Source of the DNA: an uncultured Lachnospiraceae bacterium
GTDB lineage: Bacteria > Bacillota > Clostridia > Lachnospirales > Lachnospiraceae
NCBI GenBank assembly: GCA_902768735.1
Contig: CACXMK010000004.1
Span: 1 to 64,000, forward strand
Direction: 5' to 3'
DNA: 64,000 nt
The notes under the pieces are model-generated. The model was not told the origin of the DNA, searched no databases, and worked only from the letters and a program-made list of their open reading frames with translations. The translations under genes and the position numbers were made by a program. Positions 8,905 through 18,372 of the stretch are shown piece after piece (position 1 is the first letter of the stretch; every line of letters begins with the position of its first letter).

Positions 8905-9711
8905 ATGCGGATCAGACCTTGTATTGACATCCACAACGGAAAAGTAAAACAGATCGTAGGCAGTTCGCTCCGTGACAGGACAAACGGCGCAGAAGGAACT
9001 GCGGAGGAAAACTTTACAACTGATAAAGCGGCGCGCGACTATGCTATGCTTTACAAAGAAATGGGGCTTTCCGGAGGACATATCATCCTTTTGAATTCAG
9101 TGAAGGAGGAGAACGCATACCACAGGGATCTTGAACAGGCTTTAGGCGCACTTTCTGCTTTTCCCGGAGGAATGCAGGCAGGGGGAGGTATCACACCCCT
9201 GACAGCAGGCTTTTTTTTAGACGCAGGCGCGTCCCATGTGATCGTGACTTCCTATGTTTTCAGGGATGGCAGGCTACAGGAAACCGCACTCAGGGAACTC
9301 CTGCGGGCAGTCGGGAAAAAGAGGCTGGTACTGGACCTTAGCTGCAGAAGAAGGGAAGATGGAAGATATTATGTTGTCACAGACAGATGGCAGAAATTCA
9401 CGGACCTTACAATTTGCGAAGAAACGCTGGTGCGGCTTAGCGGATGCTGCGACGAATTCCTGATCCACGCAGCGGATGTAGAAGGGAAGCGTTCAGGAAT
9501 AGAAGAGAATCTTGTCGGTATACTCGGTGGCTTTCAGGAGAAGACAGGCTTCCCTGTCACATATGCGGGAGGCGTCCATTCTCTTTCAGATCTCGACCGG
9601 ATCCGCACCCTTTCAGGCGGCTGTATGGATGTCACTGTCGGCAGCGCGCTGACCCTCTTTGGCGGGAGCCTTGATCTGTTCGAACTTGCAGAATACTGTA
9701 AAAGCATTTAG
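8905..9711 (+). CDS. hisA: Phosphoribosylformimino-AICAR ribotide isomerase, eukaryotic type
   Basis: Histidine pathway isomerase (ProFAR to PRFAR), a TIM-barrel of 268 residues. The sequence is of the fungal/plant type (His6-like, family TIGR02129) rather than the usual bacterial HisA. Diagnostic segments are CIDIHNGKVKQIVG at residues 6-19, VLDLSCRRREDGRYYV around 142-157, FLIHAADVEG, and VTYAGGVHSLSDLD. From memory these match yeast His6 closely. The catalytic acids Asp8 and Asp144 are present. GGAG at 8894-8897 is 7 nt before the ATG. It stands alone: no other his gene is in the window, and it is flanked by hairpins on both sides. A paralogue with another substrate is possible but less likely. 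Confidence 0.88.
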   Translation: MRIRPCIDIHNGKVKQIVGSSLRDRTNGAEGTAEENFTTDKAARDYAMLYKEMGLSGGHIILLNSVKEENAYHRDLEQALGALSAFPGGMQAGGGITPLTAGFFLDAGASHVIVTSYVFRDGRLQETALRELLRAVGKKRLVLDLSCRRREDGRYYVVTDRWQKFTDLTICEETLVRLSGCCDEFLIHAADVEGKRSGIEENLVGILGGFQEKTGFPVTYAGGVHSLSDLDRIRTLSGGCMDVTVGSALTLFGGSLDLFELAEYCKSI

Positions 9712-9719
9712 GCATAGAG

Positions 9720-9795
9720 AAGGCCGGCTATATCCCTGGCGAAGAGCCTTAGTCTCGAAGCAGCTTGAGCCTTCGATGGGGATATAGCCGGCCTT
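9720..9795 (+). ncRNA. 76-nt structured hairpin, candidate RNA element copy 1
   Basis: A perfect 17 bp stem pairs 9720-9736 (AAGGCCGGCTATATCCC) with 9779-9795. After a TGG/ATG internal loop, CGAAG (9740-9744) pairs with CTTCG (9771-9775), closing a 26 nt loop. It lies between convergent hisA and cspA, so it could act as a two-way terminator, but neither strand has a T-tract. Its layout matches the hairpin at 22962-23031. Confidence 0.6.
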
Positions 9796-9815
9796 GAACT
9801 ACGCCTTTGCTATAA

Positions 9816-10016
9816 TCAGAGCTTTGTTACGTTGACAGCCTGAGGGCCTTTCTGCCCCTGTACAACATCAAACTCGACTTTCTGTCCTTCTTCGAGGGAC
9901 TTAAAGCCCTCTCCGTTGATGCCTGTATAGTGAACGAAAACGTCATTTCCGTTTTCATCACTGATAAACCCAAAACCGCGCTGGTTGTTGAATCTTCTGA
10001 CAATACCTTTGCTCAT
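9816..10016 (-). CDS. cspA: Cold-shock protein
   Basis: A 66-residue single-domain cold-shock protein that binds single-stranded RNA/DNA and acts as an RNA chaperone. It has both RNA-binding motifs, RGFGFI (RNP1) and VFVHYT (RNP2), and the usual [14 protein letters not shown]-terminus. The start chosen is the ATG at 10016, behind GGAGG at about 10025-10029. A longer frame to 10055 adds 13 residues upstream of that site and is rejected. It is one of only two minus-strand genes. A strong promoter at 10097-10125 leaves a leader of roughly 75 nt, consistent with cold-shock control of mRNA folding. Confidence 0.96.
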   Translation of the reverse strand: MSKGIVRRFNNQRGFGFISDENGNDVFVHYTGINGEGFKSLEEGQKVEFDVVQGQKGPQAVNVTKL

Positions 10017-10096
10017 GATGATCTCCTCCGGATAAAAATAAATAGTATGCCGCACGAAATCGCTTGTGAAATTTCAAACAATTGTGCAACGTTAAT

Positions 10097-10125
10097 AAAA
10101 TAACACACTAAATCATAATTGTAAA
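10097..10125 (-). promoter_or_regulatory. Promoter of cspA
   Basis: Read on the minus strand: TTTACA (10125-10120), 17 bp spacer, then TATTTT (10102-10097) preceded by TGT. Start of transcription is expected near 10090. Confidence 0.6.
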
Positions 10126-10204
10126 GAGACAAAACGAATAAACGGTATTATGACAACAAGCTATTCGACTCTTCGATTGTGACGTAATAGAAGCCCGCAA
10201 AGGC

Positions 10205-10233
10205 TTTACTTTAAAACTTTAAAATGCTAAAAT
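10205..10233 (+). promoter_or_regulatory. Promoter of the yerC-like gene
   Basis: TTTACT at 10205-10210, 17 bp spacer, TAAAAT at 10228-10233 preceded by TGC. It overlaps the ATG at 10224, which rules out that upstream start for the yerC-like frame. Confidence 0.6.
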
Positions 10234-10240
10234 CTTTTTG

Positions 10241-10270
10241 CAGGATATTCAGATACAGGATATTCATTTT
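10241..10270 (+). repeat. Two tandem 15 bp units upstream of the yerC-like gene
   Basis: 10241-10255 and 10256-10270 share CAGGATATTCA at their starts. They form most of the untranslated leader and end 7 bp before the GAGGAG ribosome site at 10278-10283. Confidence 0.75.
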
Positions 10271-10289
10271 GTTTCATGAGGAGTGGGGT

Positions 10290-10625
10290 ATGAACAGAAA
10301 GATCAGAACAGAGGCAGTTGAGCAATTGTTTGAAGCCGTACTTACATTGGAGAACAAGGAGGAATGCTTCCGATTTTTTGAAGACCTCTGCACAGTCAAC
10401 GAACTTCTCTCGCTGTCACAGAGATTTGAAGTGGCGACGATGCTCCGTAAACACGACACCTATCTGAAGATCGCCGATAAGACAGGTGCCTCCACGGCTA
10501 CCATCAGCCGTGTCAATCGCTCGCTCAATTACGGTGACGACGGATACGCGATCGTTTTTTCGCGTATGGAGAGCATGAAGGGGTTTATAGAAGCGGAGAA
10601 TGAATCCGGGGATCAGAAGAAGTAG
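10290..10625 (+). CDS. YerC/YecD family TrpR-related repressor
   Basis: A 111-residue all-helical DNA-binding protein of the TrpR-like YerC/YecD family. The core runs from LFEAVLTLENKEECFRFFEDLCTVNEL through LSQRFEVATML to the recognition region DKTGASTATISRVNRSLNYG. Its target is unknown; members of this family in Firmicutes are small transcription factors. The start is ATG 10290, 6 nt after GAGGAG (10278-10283). The frame extends up to 10224, but that start lies within the promoter -10. Its stop is directly followed by a 16 bp duplication and then the YfhO gene, with which it may be co-transcribed. Confidence 0.88.
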   Translation: MNRKIRTEAVEQLFEAVLTLENKEECFRFFEDLCTVNELLSLSQRFEVATMLRKHDTYLKIADKTGASTATISRVNRSLNYGDDGYAIVFSRMESMKGFIEAENESGDQKK

Positions 10626-10655
10626 AGGATATTAGGAATAGAGGATATTAGGAAT
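10624..10655 (+). repeat. Two perfect 16 bp tandem units
   Basis: 10624-10639 and 10640-10655 are identical copies (AGAGGATATTAGGAAT). The first begins within the stop region of the yerC-like gene. A third copy starts (AGAGA) just before the YfhO start. Confidence 0.9.
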
Positions 10656-10663
10656 AGAGAAAA

Positions 10664-13057
10664 TTGGAAACAGAGGAATTCGACTTGATAAAGAACCGTT
10701 CGGGAGTATCTCATTACATACTGCTGTTTTTGGGAGGGGCGCTGCTGTATATTGCAGCGGTCCTTCCCTTTTTGATATATCACGAGGGGATCTTCTTCTA
10801 CTACGGTGATTACAATGTACAGCAGGTGCCTTTTTATATCCTTGCGCACAGGGCCGTCAGAAGCGGCAGCTTTTTCTGGAATCCCTATATAGATCTGGGA
10901 AGCAGTATGGGCGGGAGCATGTCTTTTTATCTGTGGGGAAGCCCGTTTTTCTGGCTGACGATCCCTTTCCCTGAGAAGGCCATTCCTTACATCCTCCCCT
11001 TTGTCATGTCGCTCAGATACGGGACTGCCATGGTGACGTCTTATGCCTGGATCAAAAGGCAGGTCGGGAACAGGACATGGGCGCTGGTCGGAAGCCTTCT
11101 CTACACGTTTTCCGGCTTCCAGGCCTGCAATATCGTATTCCAGCATTTTCACGACGCCACCGCTTTCTTTCCGCTATACCTTCTCGCATTCGACGAGATC
11201 ATCGAGAAGCGGAGACCGTACGGTTTTACGCTGATGACAGCGCTGATGTCGATCATCAACTACTATTTCTTTTTCGGACAAGCAGTATTCCTGGTCCTAT
11301 ACTATTTTGTCAGATACTTCCCGCAGCGGGGAGTGAAGAAGGCACTGCCTGAAATCCTTTATATCGCGGCAAACGGGCTCCTGGGACTTCTCCTCTCCTC
11401 GTTTTTCCTAGTTCAGTCCATAACCGGCATCAGCGGGAACAGCCGGCTCGACAATCTCATAAACGGTTATGGGGTTTTGGCTTATAAGGAGGGAACGACT
11501 CCGCTGGCGATCGTCAAATCCCTGTTTATGGTGCCTGACATCATTGCCAAACCGACGCTTTTTTCCGGGGAGCAGGTAAGGAACGGATCCCTTGCAGCGT
11601 ATCTTCCGTGCTACTCTCTCGCAGGCGTCATCGCGTACTGTGACATGTATAAAAGCGCGTGGAAAAAGAGAATGGTCATGCTATGCGGCCTGATCGCTTT
11701 TGTTCCTATCCTCAACAGTGCTTTCAGTGCATTCAACGCCGGTTATTACGCGAGGTGGTTTTATATGCCTCTGCTCGTTATGTCAGCCATGACCGCCAGA
11801 GCTCTTGAGACAGGGAACAGGAAAGCGCTGGTTAAGGGAACGCGGATCACTGCAGTGATCACCGCTGCGATCATGCTGTGCTCTTTCCTTCCGACACTGG
11901 AAAAGGGAGAGCTCAAATGGTTTTCTGTCAGCACAAACAGGAATCTTCTCAAAATCGAGATCATTTCCACCGCGCTGCAGCTCATAGTGCTCCTGCTCCT
12001 TATTTTTGCGCTGCCCTATGCGAGGAATCTGTCAAAATACAGAAAGCAGACATTTCTTGCTGCAACCGTTTTCTGCTGCCTCGCAACGAATCTTGCAGTC
12101 CTGTACAACGGAAACTCCCTTATCGCCAAAACAGGCGGTCAGAAATGGAAGAAGCAGATGCTCGACACAAAACCTGCGCTCAGCGATACTTCCACTTTTT
12201 TCAGGGTAGAGACAGACGGGACGTCGACAAACTACGAGATGGTATGGGGGTATCCCACGATCCATTGCTTTGAGAGCACTGTAAATCCCTCGATCTTTAC
12301 TTTTTACAGAAAGATCGGGATGATCCGGACGGTAGAATCCACACTTCCGATCGAGAGGGTCGGGGCGAGGTCCCTCCTCTCCGTGCGCTACTATATCGAA
12401 AACGAACTGGTCAAATCTTCCGAGACGCTCGAAGAGAAAGGCGGGATTTCAGGCTATGTGGAAAGCCTGCCGAACAACGGGTACAGGATCTACGAGAATA
12501 CAAACTATATTCCGATGGGTTTTACGTTTGACAGCTATATTACGGACGAAGAGTACAGCGGGATGAAGAAGGGCGCGCAGTCGGACCGTCTGCTCGTTAA
12601 GGACCTGATACTGACAGAGGAACAGGTGTCAAAATACGGACGTTACCTGCAGGAAGACCTTCATGCGGAAGAGGAGACCATCAGTGACGAGGACTTCGCC
12701 GTTTTCTGTGAGGAGAGGGCCGATTCCGCCTGCAGCGAGTTCGCTTTTACAAAGAGCGGTTTTATTGCGGAAGCTGACCTTGACAGGGAGAACCTGGTGT
12801 TTTTTTCCGTTCCTTACGACGAGAGCTTCACGGCGACCGTGGACGGAGCAGAAGTGAAGATCGAAAAAGTTGACGGCGGTCTGATGGCGGTTCTGGTGCC
12901 GGAAGGAAGACACAGTATCGAGTTCACGTTCTTCCCGAGAGGGCTGAAAATATGCACTGTGATCTCTGCCGTGACAGCAGTCCTTTTGTTCATTTTTGGG
13001 GTACGCGGCAGGCTTCGCAGAATGTCCGCTCGGGAAGCACAAATGTCCTTGCATTAA
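10664..13057 (+). CDS. YfhO family multi-pass membrane protein
   Basis: 797 residues with about a dozen membrane helices in the first two thirds and a soluble C-terminal part ending in one more helix (near residues 770-785). YfhO proteins are GT-C-like; Bacillus YfhO adds sugar to lipoteichoic acid outside the membrane. The segment YYGDYNVQQVP places an acidic residue, Asp49, in the first extracellular loop, where GT-C enzymes hold the catalytic Asp. The frame opens at TTG 10664 with only a weak ribosome site (GGA-rich repeat upstream); TTG 10685 is an alternative. No CsbB or GtcA partner gene is adjacent. The donor and acceptor are unknown. Confidence 0.85.
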   Translation: METEEFDLIKNRSGVSHYILLFLGGALLYIAAVLPFLIYHEGIFFYYGDYNVQQVPFYILAHRAVRSGSFFWNPYIDLGSSMGGSMSFYLWGSPFFWLTIPFPEKAIPYILPFVMSLRYGTAMVTSYAWIKRQVGNRTWALVGSLLYTFSGFQACNIVFQHFHDATAFFPLYLLAFDEIIEKRRPYGFTLMTALMSIINYYFFFGQAVFLVLYYFVRYFPQRGVKKALPEILYIAANGLLGLLLSSFFLVQSITGISGNSRLDNLINGYGVLAYKEGTTPLAIVKSLFMVPDIIAKPTLFSGEQVRNGSLAAYLPCYSLAGVIAYCDMYKSAWKKRMVMLCGLIAFVPILNSAFSAFNAGYYARWFYMPLLVMSAMTARALETGNRKALVKGTRITAVITAAIMLCSFLPTLEKGELKWFSVSTNRNLLKIEIISTALQLIVLLLLIFALPYARNLSKYRKQTFLAATVFCCLATNLAVLYNGNSLIAKTGGQKWKKQMLDTKPALSDTSTFFRVETDGTSTNYEMVWGYPTIHCFESTVNPSIFTFYRKIGMIRTVESTLPIERVGARSLLSVRYYIENELVKSSETLEEKGGISGYVESLPNNGYRIYENTNYIPMGFTFDSYITDEEYSGMKKGAQSDRLLVKDLILTEEQVSKYGRYLQEDLHAEEETISDEDFAVFCEERADSACSEFAFTKSGFIAEADLDRENLVFFSVPYDESFTATVDGAEVKIEKVDGGLMAVLVPEGRHSIEFTFFPRGLKICTVISAVTAVLLFIFGVRGRLRRMSAREAQMSLH

Positions 13058-13077
13058 AGAATAAAGAGTGCTACTAT
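13049..13077 (+). promoter_or_regulatory. Promoter of the ACT regulator-hom-lysC group
   Basis: TTGCAT at 13049-13054 (overlapping the end of the YfhO gene), 17 bp spacer, TACTAT at 13072-13077 preceded by TGC. Expected start near 13084, 30 nt ahead of the GTG start. Confidence 0.6.
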
Positions 13078-13113
13078 AGGTTTCGTCAGTTTTCTTTCTG
13101 AAAGGAGTCTGTT

Positions 13114-13566
13114 GTGAGCGAGAAGGCCGAGTTTTACATTGTGCGGAAAAGAGCGGTCCCCGATGTTCTGCGGGGAGTTGTAAAGGCCAATCAGCTTCTT
13201 GCCTCCGGAAAAGCCCGGACGGTCAACGAGGCGGTTGAGATCGCCGGAATCAGCAGAAGTTCCTATTACAAGTTTAAAGATGATATTGAAGAATTCCATG
13301 ACAGTATGGACGGTATGACAGTTACGATCTCCTGTGAGATCAACGACGAGACCGGTCTCCTGGCCAGGCTTCTCGGAATCATATCGGGCTGTGGAGCCAA
13401 TATCCTGACGATCCATCAGAGTATTCCCATCAGCGGCGTTGCCGATCTTAGCATCAGCCTTCAGATCAGGGATAACACGGAAGATATCAGCCAGATGATC
13501 CGAAAGATCGAAGCACTCAGCGGAGTGCGCAGGATCCGGATCATGGGAAGAGACAGAACACAGTAA
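13114..13566 (+). CDS. ACT domain protein, PheB/UPF0735 family
   Basis: 150 residues: a helical N-terminus with a possible helix-turn-helix (KARTVNEAVEIAGISRSSYYKFKDDI, residues 33-58, shown only in part as ISRSSYYKF) and a C-terminal ACT domain from about 68, which usually binds an amino acid. The family is annotated PheB in some Bacilli without a firm function. It starts with GTG, 6 nt after AAAGGAG at 13101-13107. It sits 90 bp upstream of homoserine dehydrogenase and shares its promoter, so an amino-acid-sensing role for the threonine/methionine branch is a reasonable inference, not shown by the sequence. Confidence 0.85.
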   Translation: MSEKAEFYIVRKRAVPDVLRGVVKANQLLASGKARTVNEAVEIAGISRSSYYKFKDDIEEFHDSMDGMTVTISCEINDETGLLARLLGIISGCGANILTIHQSIPISGVADLSISLQIRDNTEDISQMIRKIEALSGVRRIRIMGRDRTQ

Positions 13567-13568
13567 CA

Positions 13569-13653
13569 GATCAAAAACGCAGATATAAATTACTCGGATT
13601 TATAAAACCAAGATATTAAAAACCAGGACAAAAAACTCAGATAGGAGATAACA
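13569..13653 (+). repeat. Array of five to six degenerate 13-15 bp units before hom
   Basis: Units begin with GA(T/C) at 13569, 13582, 13597, 13612, 13627 and 13640. The clearest pair is 13597-13611 and 13612-13626 (GATnTnnAAAACCA-like). The last unit, GATAGGAGATAACA, contains the hom ribosome site. The array fills the whole 90 bp gap. Confidence 0.7.
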
Positions 13654-13656
13654 GTT

Positions 13657-14880
13657 ATGATACAGATGGCGGTTCTCGGATTCGGCACGGTCGGAAGCGG
13701 TGTGGTGGAACTGATCGACCAAAATCAGGATGTGATAAAAAGGACGATTCCCGAGGGAATCTTTGTCAAGCACATCCTTGATCTTCGCGAGTTTCCGGAC
13801 AGTCCCTACTGTGACAGGGTCACACACGATTACCAGGACATCCTCGAAGATGAAGAGATCACCGTGATCTGCGAGACCATGGGAGGCAAGAATCCTGCCT
13901 ATGCTTTCACCAAAGCAGCTCTTGAGCGCGGGATCAGCGTATGCACTTCCAACAAGGAACTTGTCGCTGCGCATGGCCCAGAGCTTCTGAGCATTGCTGC
14001 GAAGAACAACTGCAGCTATCTGTTCGAAGCAAGCGTCGGCGGCGGCATTCCCCTGATCCGTCCCATCAACGCATGCCTTAAACAGGAGAAGATCACTGCT
14101 GTATACGGTATTTTGAATGGCACGACCAACTATATCATTACGCGCATGGAGAAGGCCGGCCTTTCTTTTGAGGCCTCTCTTAAGGAAGCGCAGGAGAAGG
14201 GTTATGCGGAGAGAAATCCTGCAGCTGACGTAGAAGGACATGACGCATGCCGTAAGATCGCGATCCTATCATCGCTCATCTGCGGAAAGACAGTCCGTTA
14301 TGAGGACATTCCCTGCGAAGGGATCACCGGCATCACCACAACAGACTTCAGCTACGCGCGCGCGATGAACATGGCGATCAAGCTCCTGGGTGTATGCCGC
14401 GTTGCTGAGGACGGAAGCATCAGCGTCAGAACGGCGCCTTTCCTCGTTAGAGAGAATCATCCGCTGCACAGCGTGCAGGATGTTTTCAACGGCGTGTTCG
14501 TTCACGGTAATATGGTGGACGATCTGATGTTCTACGGACGCGGCGCCGGCAAATTTCCTACAGCGAGCGCGGTAGTATCTGACGTGATCGAATGTGCAAA
14601 GAATATCGGAAGAACAGTAGAATTTGTATGGGATAACGAAATCGTACCTCTGTCAGATCCTATGAATGAGTCCTACCGGTATTTTGTCCGCGTCAGCAGT
14701 GCGGAAGCAGCTAAGGCCGGCGAAATCTTCGGAAGGCTTTCCGAGATCCGCTTCGAAGGCATGCCTGAAGATGAGTTCGCTTTTGTCACACCTAAAATGA
14801 CGGAGGGCGAGATCAGGAAAACTCTAAACTGCTTTGTTTCTGCTTCCAAAGAGCAGCGCATACGTCTCCTTGAGGATTGA
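13657..14880 (+). CDS. hom: Homoserine dehydrogenase
   Basis: Reduces aspartate semialdehyde to homoserine with NAD(P)H, the branch to threonine and methionine. The 407-residue chain has the nucleotide motif GFGTVGSG (residues 8-15), SNKELVA, the catalytic-domain signature with NGTTNYI and DVEGHDACRK, and a C-terminal ACT-like extension from about residue 345, which suggests feedback inhibition. AGGAG at 13643-13647 precedes the ATG. The stop overlaps the upstream part of the lysC frame; lysC itself starts 27 bp later. The aspartate-family partners dapA, dapB and asd are elsewhere in the window. Confidence 0.96.
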   Translation: MIQMAVLGFGTVGSGVVELIDQNQDVIKRTIPEGIFVKHILDLREFPDSPYCDRVTHDYQDILEDEEITVICETMGGKNPAYAFTKAALERGISVCTSNKELVAAHGPELLSIAAKNNCSYLFEASVGGGIPLIRPINACLKQEKITAVYGILNGTTNYIITRMEKAGLSFEASLKEAQEKGYAERNPAADVEGHDACRKIAILSSLICGKTVRYEDIPCEGITGITTTDFSYARAMNMAIKLLGVCRVAEDGSISVRTAPFLVRENHPLHSVQDVFNGVFVHGNMVDDLMFYGRGAGKFPTASAVVSDVIECAKNIGRTVEFVWDNEIVPLSDPMNESYRYFVRVSSAEAAKAGEIFGRLSEIRFEGMPEDEFAFVTPKMTEGEIRKTLNCFVSASKEQRIRLLED

Positions 14881-14906
14881 TCATAACTGGAGGATCGAAC
14901 ATAAAT

Positions 14907-16229
14907 ATGAAAAAGGTTGTAAAATTCGGCGGAAGTTCCCTCGCGGATTCCGCACAGTTTCAAAAAGTGGGAGAGATCATCAAAAAAGATCCCTCAAGAG
15001 TGTATGTGATCCCGTCGGCGCCCGGCAAAAGATTCAGCGGCGATATCAAGGTGACGGATCTGCTCTATAAGATGTATTACAAAGCATCCAAAGATGAAGA
15101 TTTCGGTGAAGAGCTGGAACTCATCAGCGAGCGCTATAAGGAGATCATAGACGGGCTCGGGTTGGAAGGCTTCAGTCTCGAGGGCGAATTTGCCCAGATC
15201 GAGAGAAGGATGCACCAGAGTCCGGACAGCAATTACGCGGCTTCCCGCGGCGAATACCTGAACGGACGCGTTATGGCGCGCTATCTCGGATACGCCTTTA
15301 TCGACGCCAAGGACGTGATCTTTTTTGACGAGAACGGAAATCTGGATGCGGAACATACGAACGATGTCCTTTCAAAAGTACTTGCAGAAAATCCGAAAGC
15401 CGTTATTCCCGGTTTCTACGGAAGAGGCGCCGACGGACATGTCAGGACTTTTTCCAGAGGCGGAAGCGATGTGACAGGATCTATTGTTGCAAGAGCTTGC
15501 AAAGCAGATGTCTATGAGAACTGGACCGACGTATCCGGCTTTATGGTGGCCGATCCCCGTATCATCAATAATCCTGTCGGTATTGAGACGATCACATACA
15601 GAGAACTCCGGGAGCTCTCCTACATGGGCGCCTCAGTCCTTCACGAAGACGCTATTTTCCCTGTGAGACACGAGGGGATCCCGATCAATATCCGCAATAC
15701 GAACCGTCCTGAGGACGACGGAACGTGGATCGTTGAGAGCACCTGCCAGAAGACCGGATATGTTATCACCGGCATAGCGGGCAAGAAAGGGTTCTGCGCG
15801 GTCACGATCTCCAAGGCTTTGATGAATTCCGAGGTGGGGTTCGGCCGAAAAGTCCTTCAAGCTTTTGAAGACAACGGCATTTCCTTTGAACACATGCCCT
15901 CCGGTATCGACACCATGACGATCGTTGTTCACGAAGATGAATTCAAACACAAGGAACAGCGCGTCGTGGCTGCTATTCACAGACTGGCGCAGCCCGATTT
16001 CATTGAGATCGAATCAGATCTGGCGCTCATCGCGGTCGTGGGAAGGGGAATGAAATCCATGAGAGGCACCGCGGGAAGGATCTTTTCAGCGCTCGCGCAC
16101 GCACAGGTCAACGTACGCATGATCGATCAGGGCTCCAGCGAGCTCAATATCATCATCGGCGTCGAACAAAATGACTTTGAAGTCGCTGTTCGCGCGATCT
16201 ACGATATTTTCGTAAAAACAAGATTTTGA
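14907..16229 (+). CDS. lysC: Aspartate kinase
   Basis: Phosphorylates aspartate, the entry to the lysine, threonine and methionine pathway. With ATG 14907 the product is 440 residues and begins MKKVVKFGGSSLADS, the canonical kinase start. The C-terminal third carries paired ACT domains (GVEQND near the end), so feedback control is expected. GGAGG at 14889-14893 is 13 nt upstream, somewhat far. A longer frame from 14877 adds ten residues with no family support. It is monofunctional, directly after hom. No lysine riboswitch is present in the 26 bp gap. Confidence 0.95.
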   Translation: MKKVVKFGGSSLADSAQFQKVGEIIKKDPSRVYVIPSAPGKRFSGDIKVTDLLYKMYYKASKDEDFGEELELISERYKEIIDGLGLEGFSLEGEFAQIERRMHQSPDSNYAASRGEYLNGRVMARYLGYAFIDAKDVIFFDENGNLDAEHTNDVLSKVLAENPKAVIPGFYGRGADGHVRTFSRGGSDVTGSIVARACKADVYENWTDVSGFMVADPRIINNPVGIETITYRELRELSYMGASVLHEDAIFPVRHEGIPINIRNTNRPEDDGTWIVESTCQKTGYVITGIAGKKGFCAVTISKALMNSEVGFGRKVLQAFEDNGISFEHMPSGIDTMTIVVHEDEFKHKEQRVVAAIHRLAQPDFIEIESDLALIAVVGRGMKSMRGTAGRIFSALAHAQVNVRMIDQGSSELNIIIGVEQNDFEVAVRAIYDIFVKTRF

Positions 16230-16243
16230 GTGGTTTTTCGTCC

Positions 16244-16270
16244 TTGATTTCTCAAATGTTCTGATATAAT
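16244..16270 (+). promoter_or_regulatory. Promoter upstream of the small membrane protein and guaB
   Basis: TATAAT at 16265-16270 with the TGA extension; TTGATT at 16244-16249 with a short 15 bp spacer. Strong -10, weaker -35 geometry. Confidence 0.55.
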
Positions 16271-16314
16271 ATGGTTAGAAATAATCTTCAGGACAAAAAG
16301 AGAGGGATCAGGAG

Positions 16315-16824
16315 ATGGAAACAGGCTGCCTGGAAATCGTTGTAAACAAAAAGACAAACACACTGGTCAAGGCTATGTGCATCTGCGCAGGCGTCCTTGC
16401 GGTGTGTTTTTGTTTTATTGCTTTTGCTGTTAGTTTCTTATTTATGATCCCTGCGATCCTCTGCTTGGTAGGCTTCTATTTTGCCTGGCTTGAGAGCAAA
16501 GTGGATTACGAGTATGCCTATGTGGACAAAGAGATCCGCGTGGCAAAGATCCAGCAGAAGCAGCGAAGGAAAGAACTCGCGGTATATGATCTCACAAAGA
16601 TGGAAGTACTCGCACCTGTCGGTTCCTACCATCTCGACCCTTTTAAGAACAAAGAGGGGAATACCGTGGATTACAGTTCCGGAACTGACGAGGATGTAAA
16701 GAACCGCTATGTTCTTATCCTTTCCGACGGAACAAGGCTGATCCTTGATCTTGCCGGCGAATACGGCGCGCAGGTTCTTGACATCATCCGGATGTCCAAT
16801 CCAAGGAAAGTGTTCAAGGACTGA
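16315..16824 (+). CDS. Small membrane protein, resembles DUF6106
   Basis: 169 residues with two adjacent membrane helices (about residues 20-40 and 42-60) followed by a soluble, beta-rich C-terminal domain (VDYEYAYVDKEIRVAKIQ, then TRLILDLAGEYG). I believe this is the clostridial family catalogued as DUF6106; function is unknown. Several Cys (19, 23, 25, 32) sit in or next to the first helix. GAGGG upstream at about 16302-16306 serves as ribosome site. A GGAG immediately touching the ATG is too close to act. It lies 70 bp before guaB in the same direction, but nothing in the sequence links their roles. Confidence 0.7.
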   Translation: METGCLEIVVNKKTNTLVKAMCICAGVLAVCFCFIAFAVSFLFMIPAILCLVGFYFAWLESKVDYEYAYVDKEIRVAKIQQKQRRKELAVYDLTKMEVLAPVGSYHLDPFKNKEGNTVDYSSGTDEDVKNRYVLILSDGTRLILDLAGEYGAQVLDIIRMSNPRKVFKD

Positions 16825-16858
16825 CATTCTGTTCTTTTGTTTCAAATATCAAATGTAA

Positions 16859-18352
<1,494 letters not shown>

Positions 18353-18372
18353 GGCAGTAAGTAGGAGCAACC

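Noticed and set aside
14881..14906. Lysine riboswitch before lysC or dapA
   Set aside because: The gaps (26 and 24 bp) are far too short for one.
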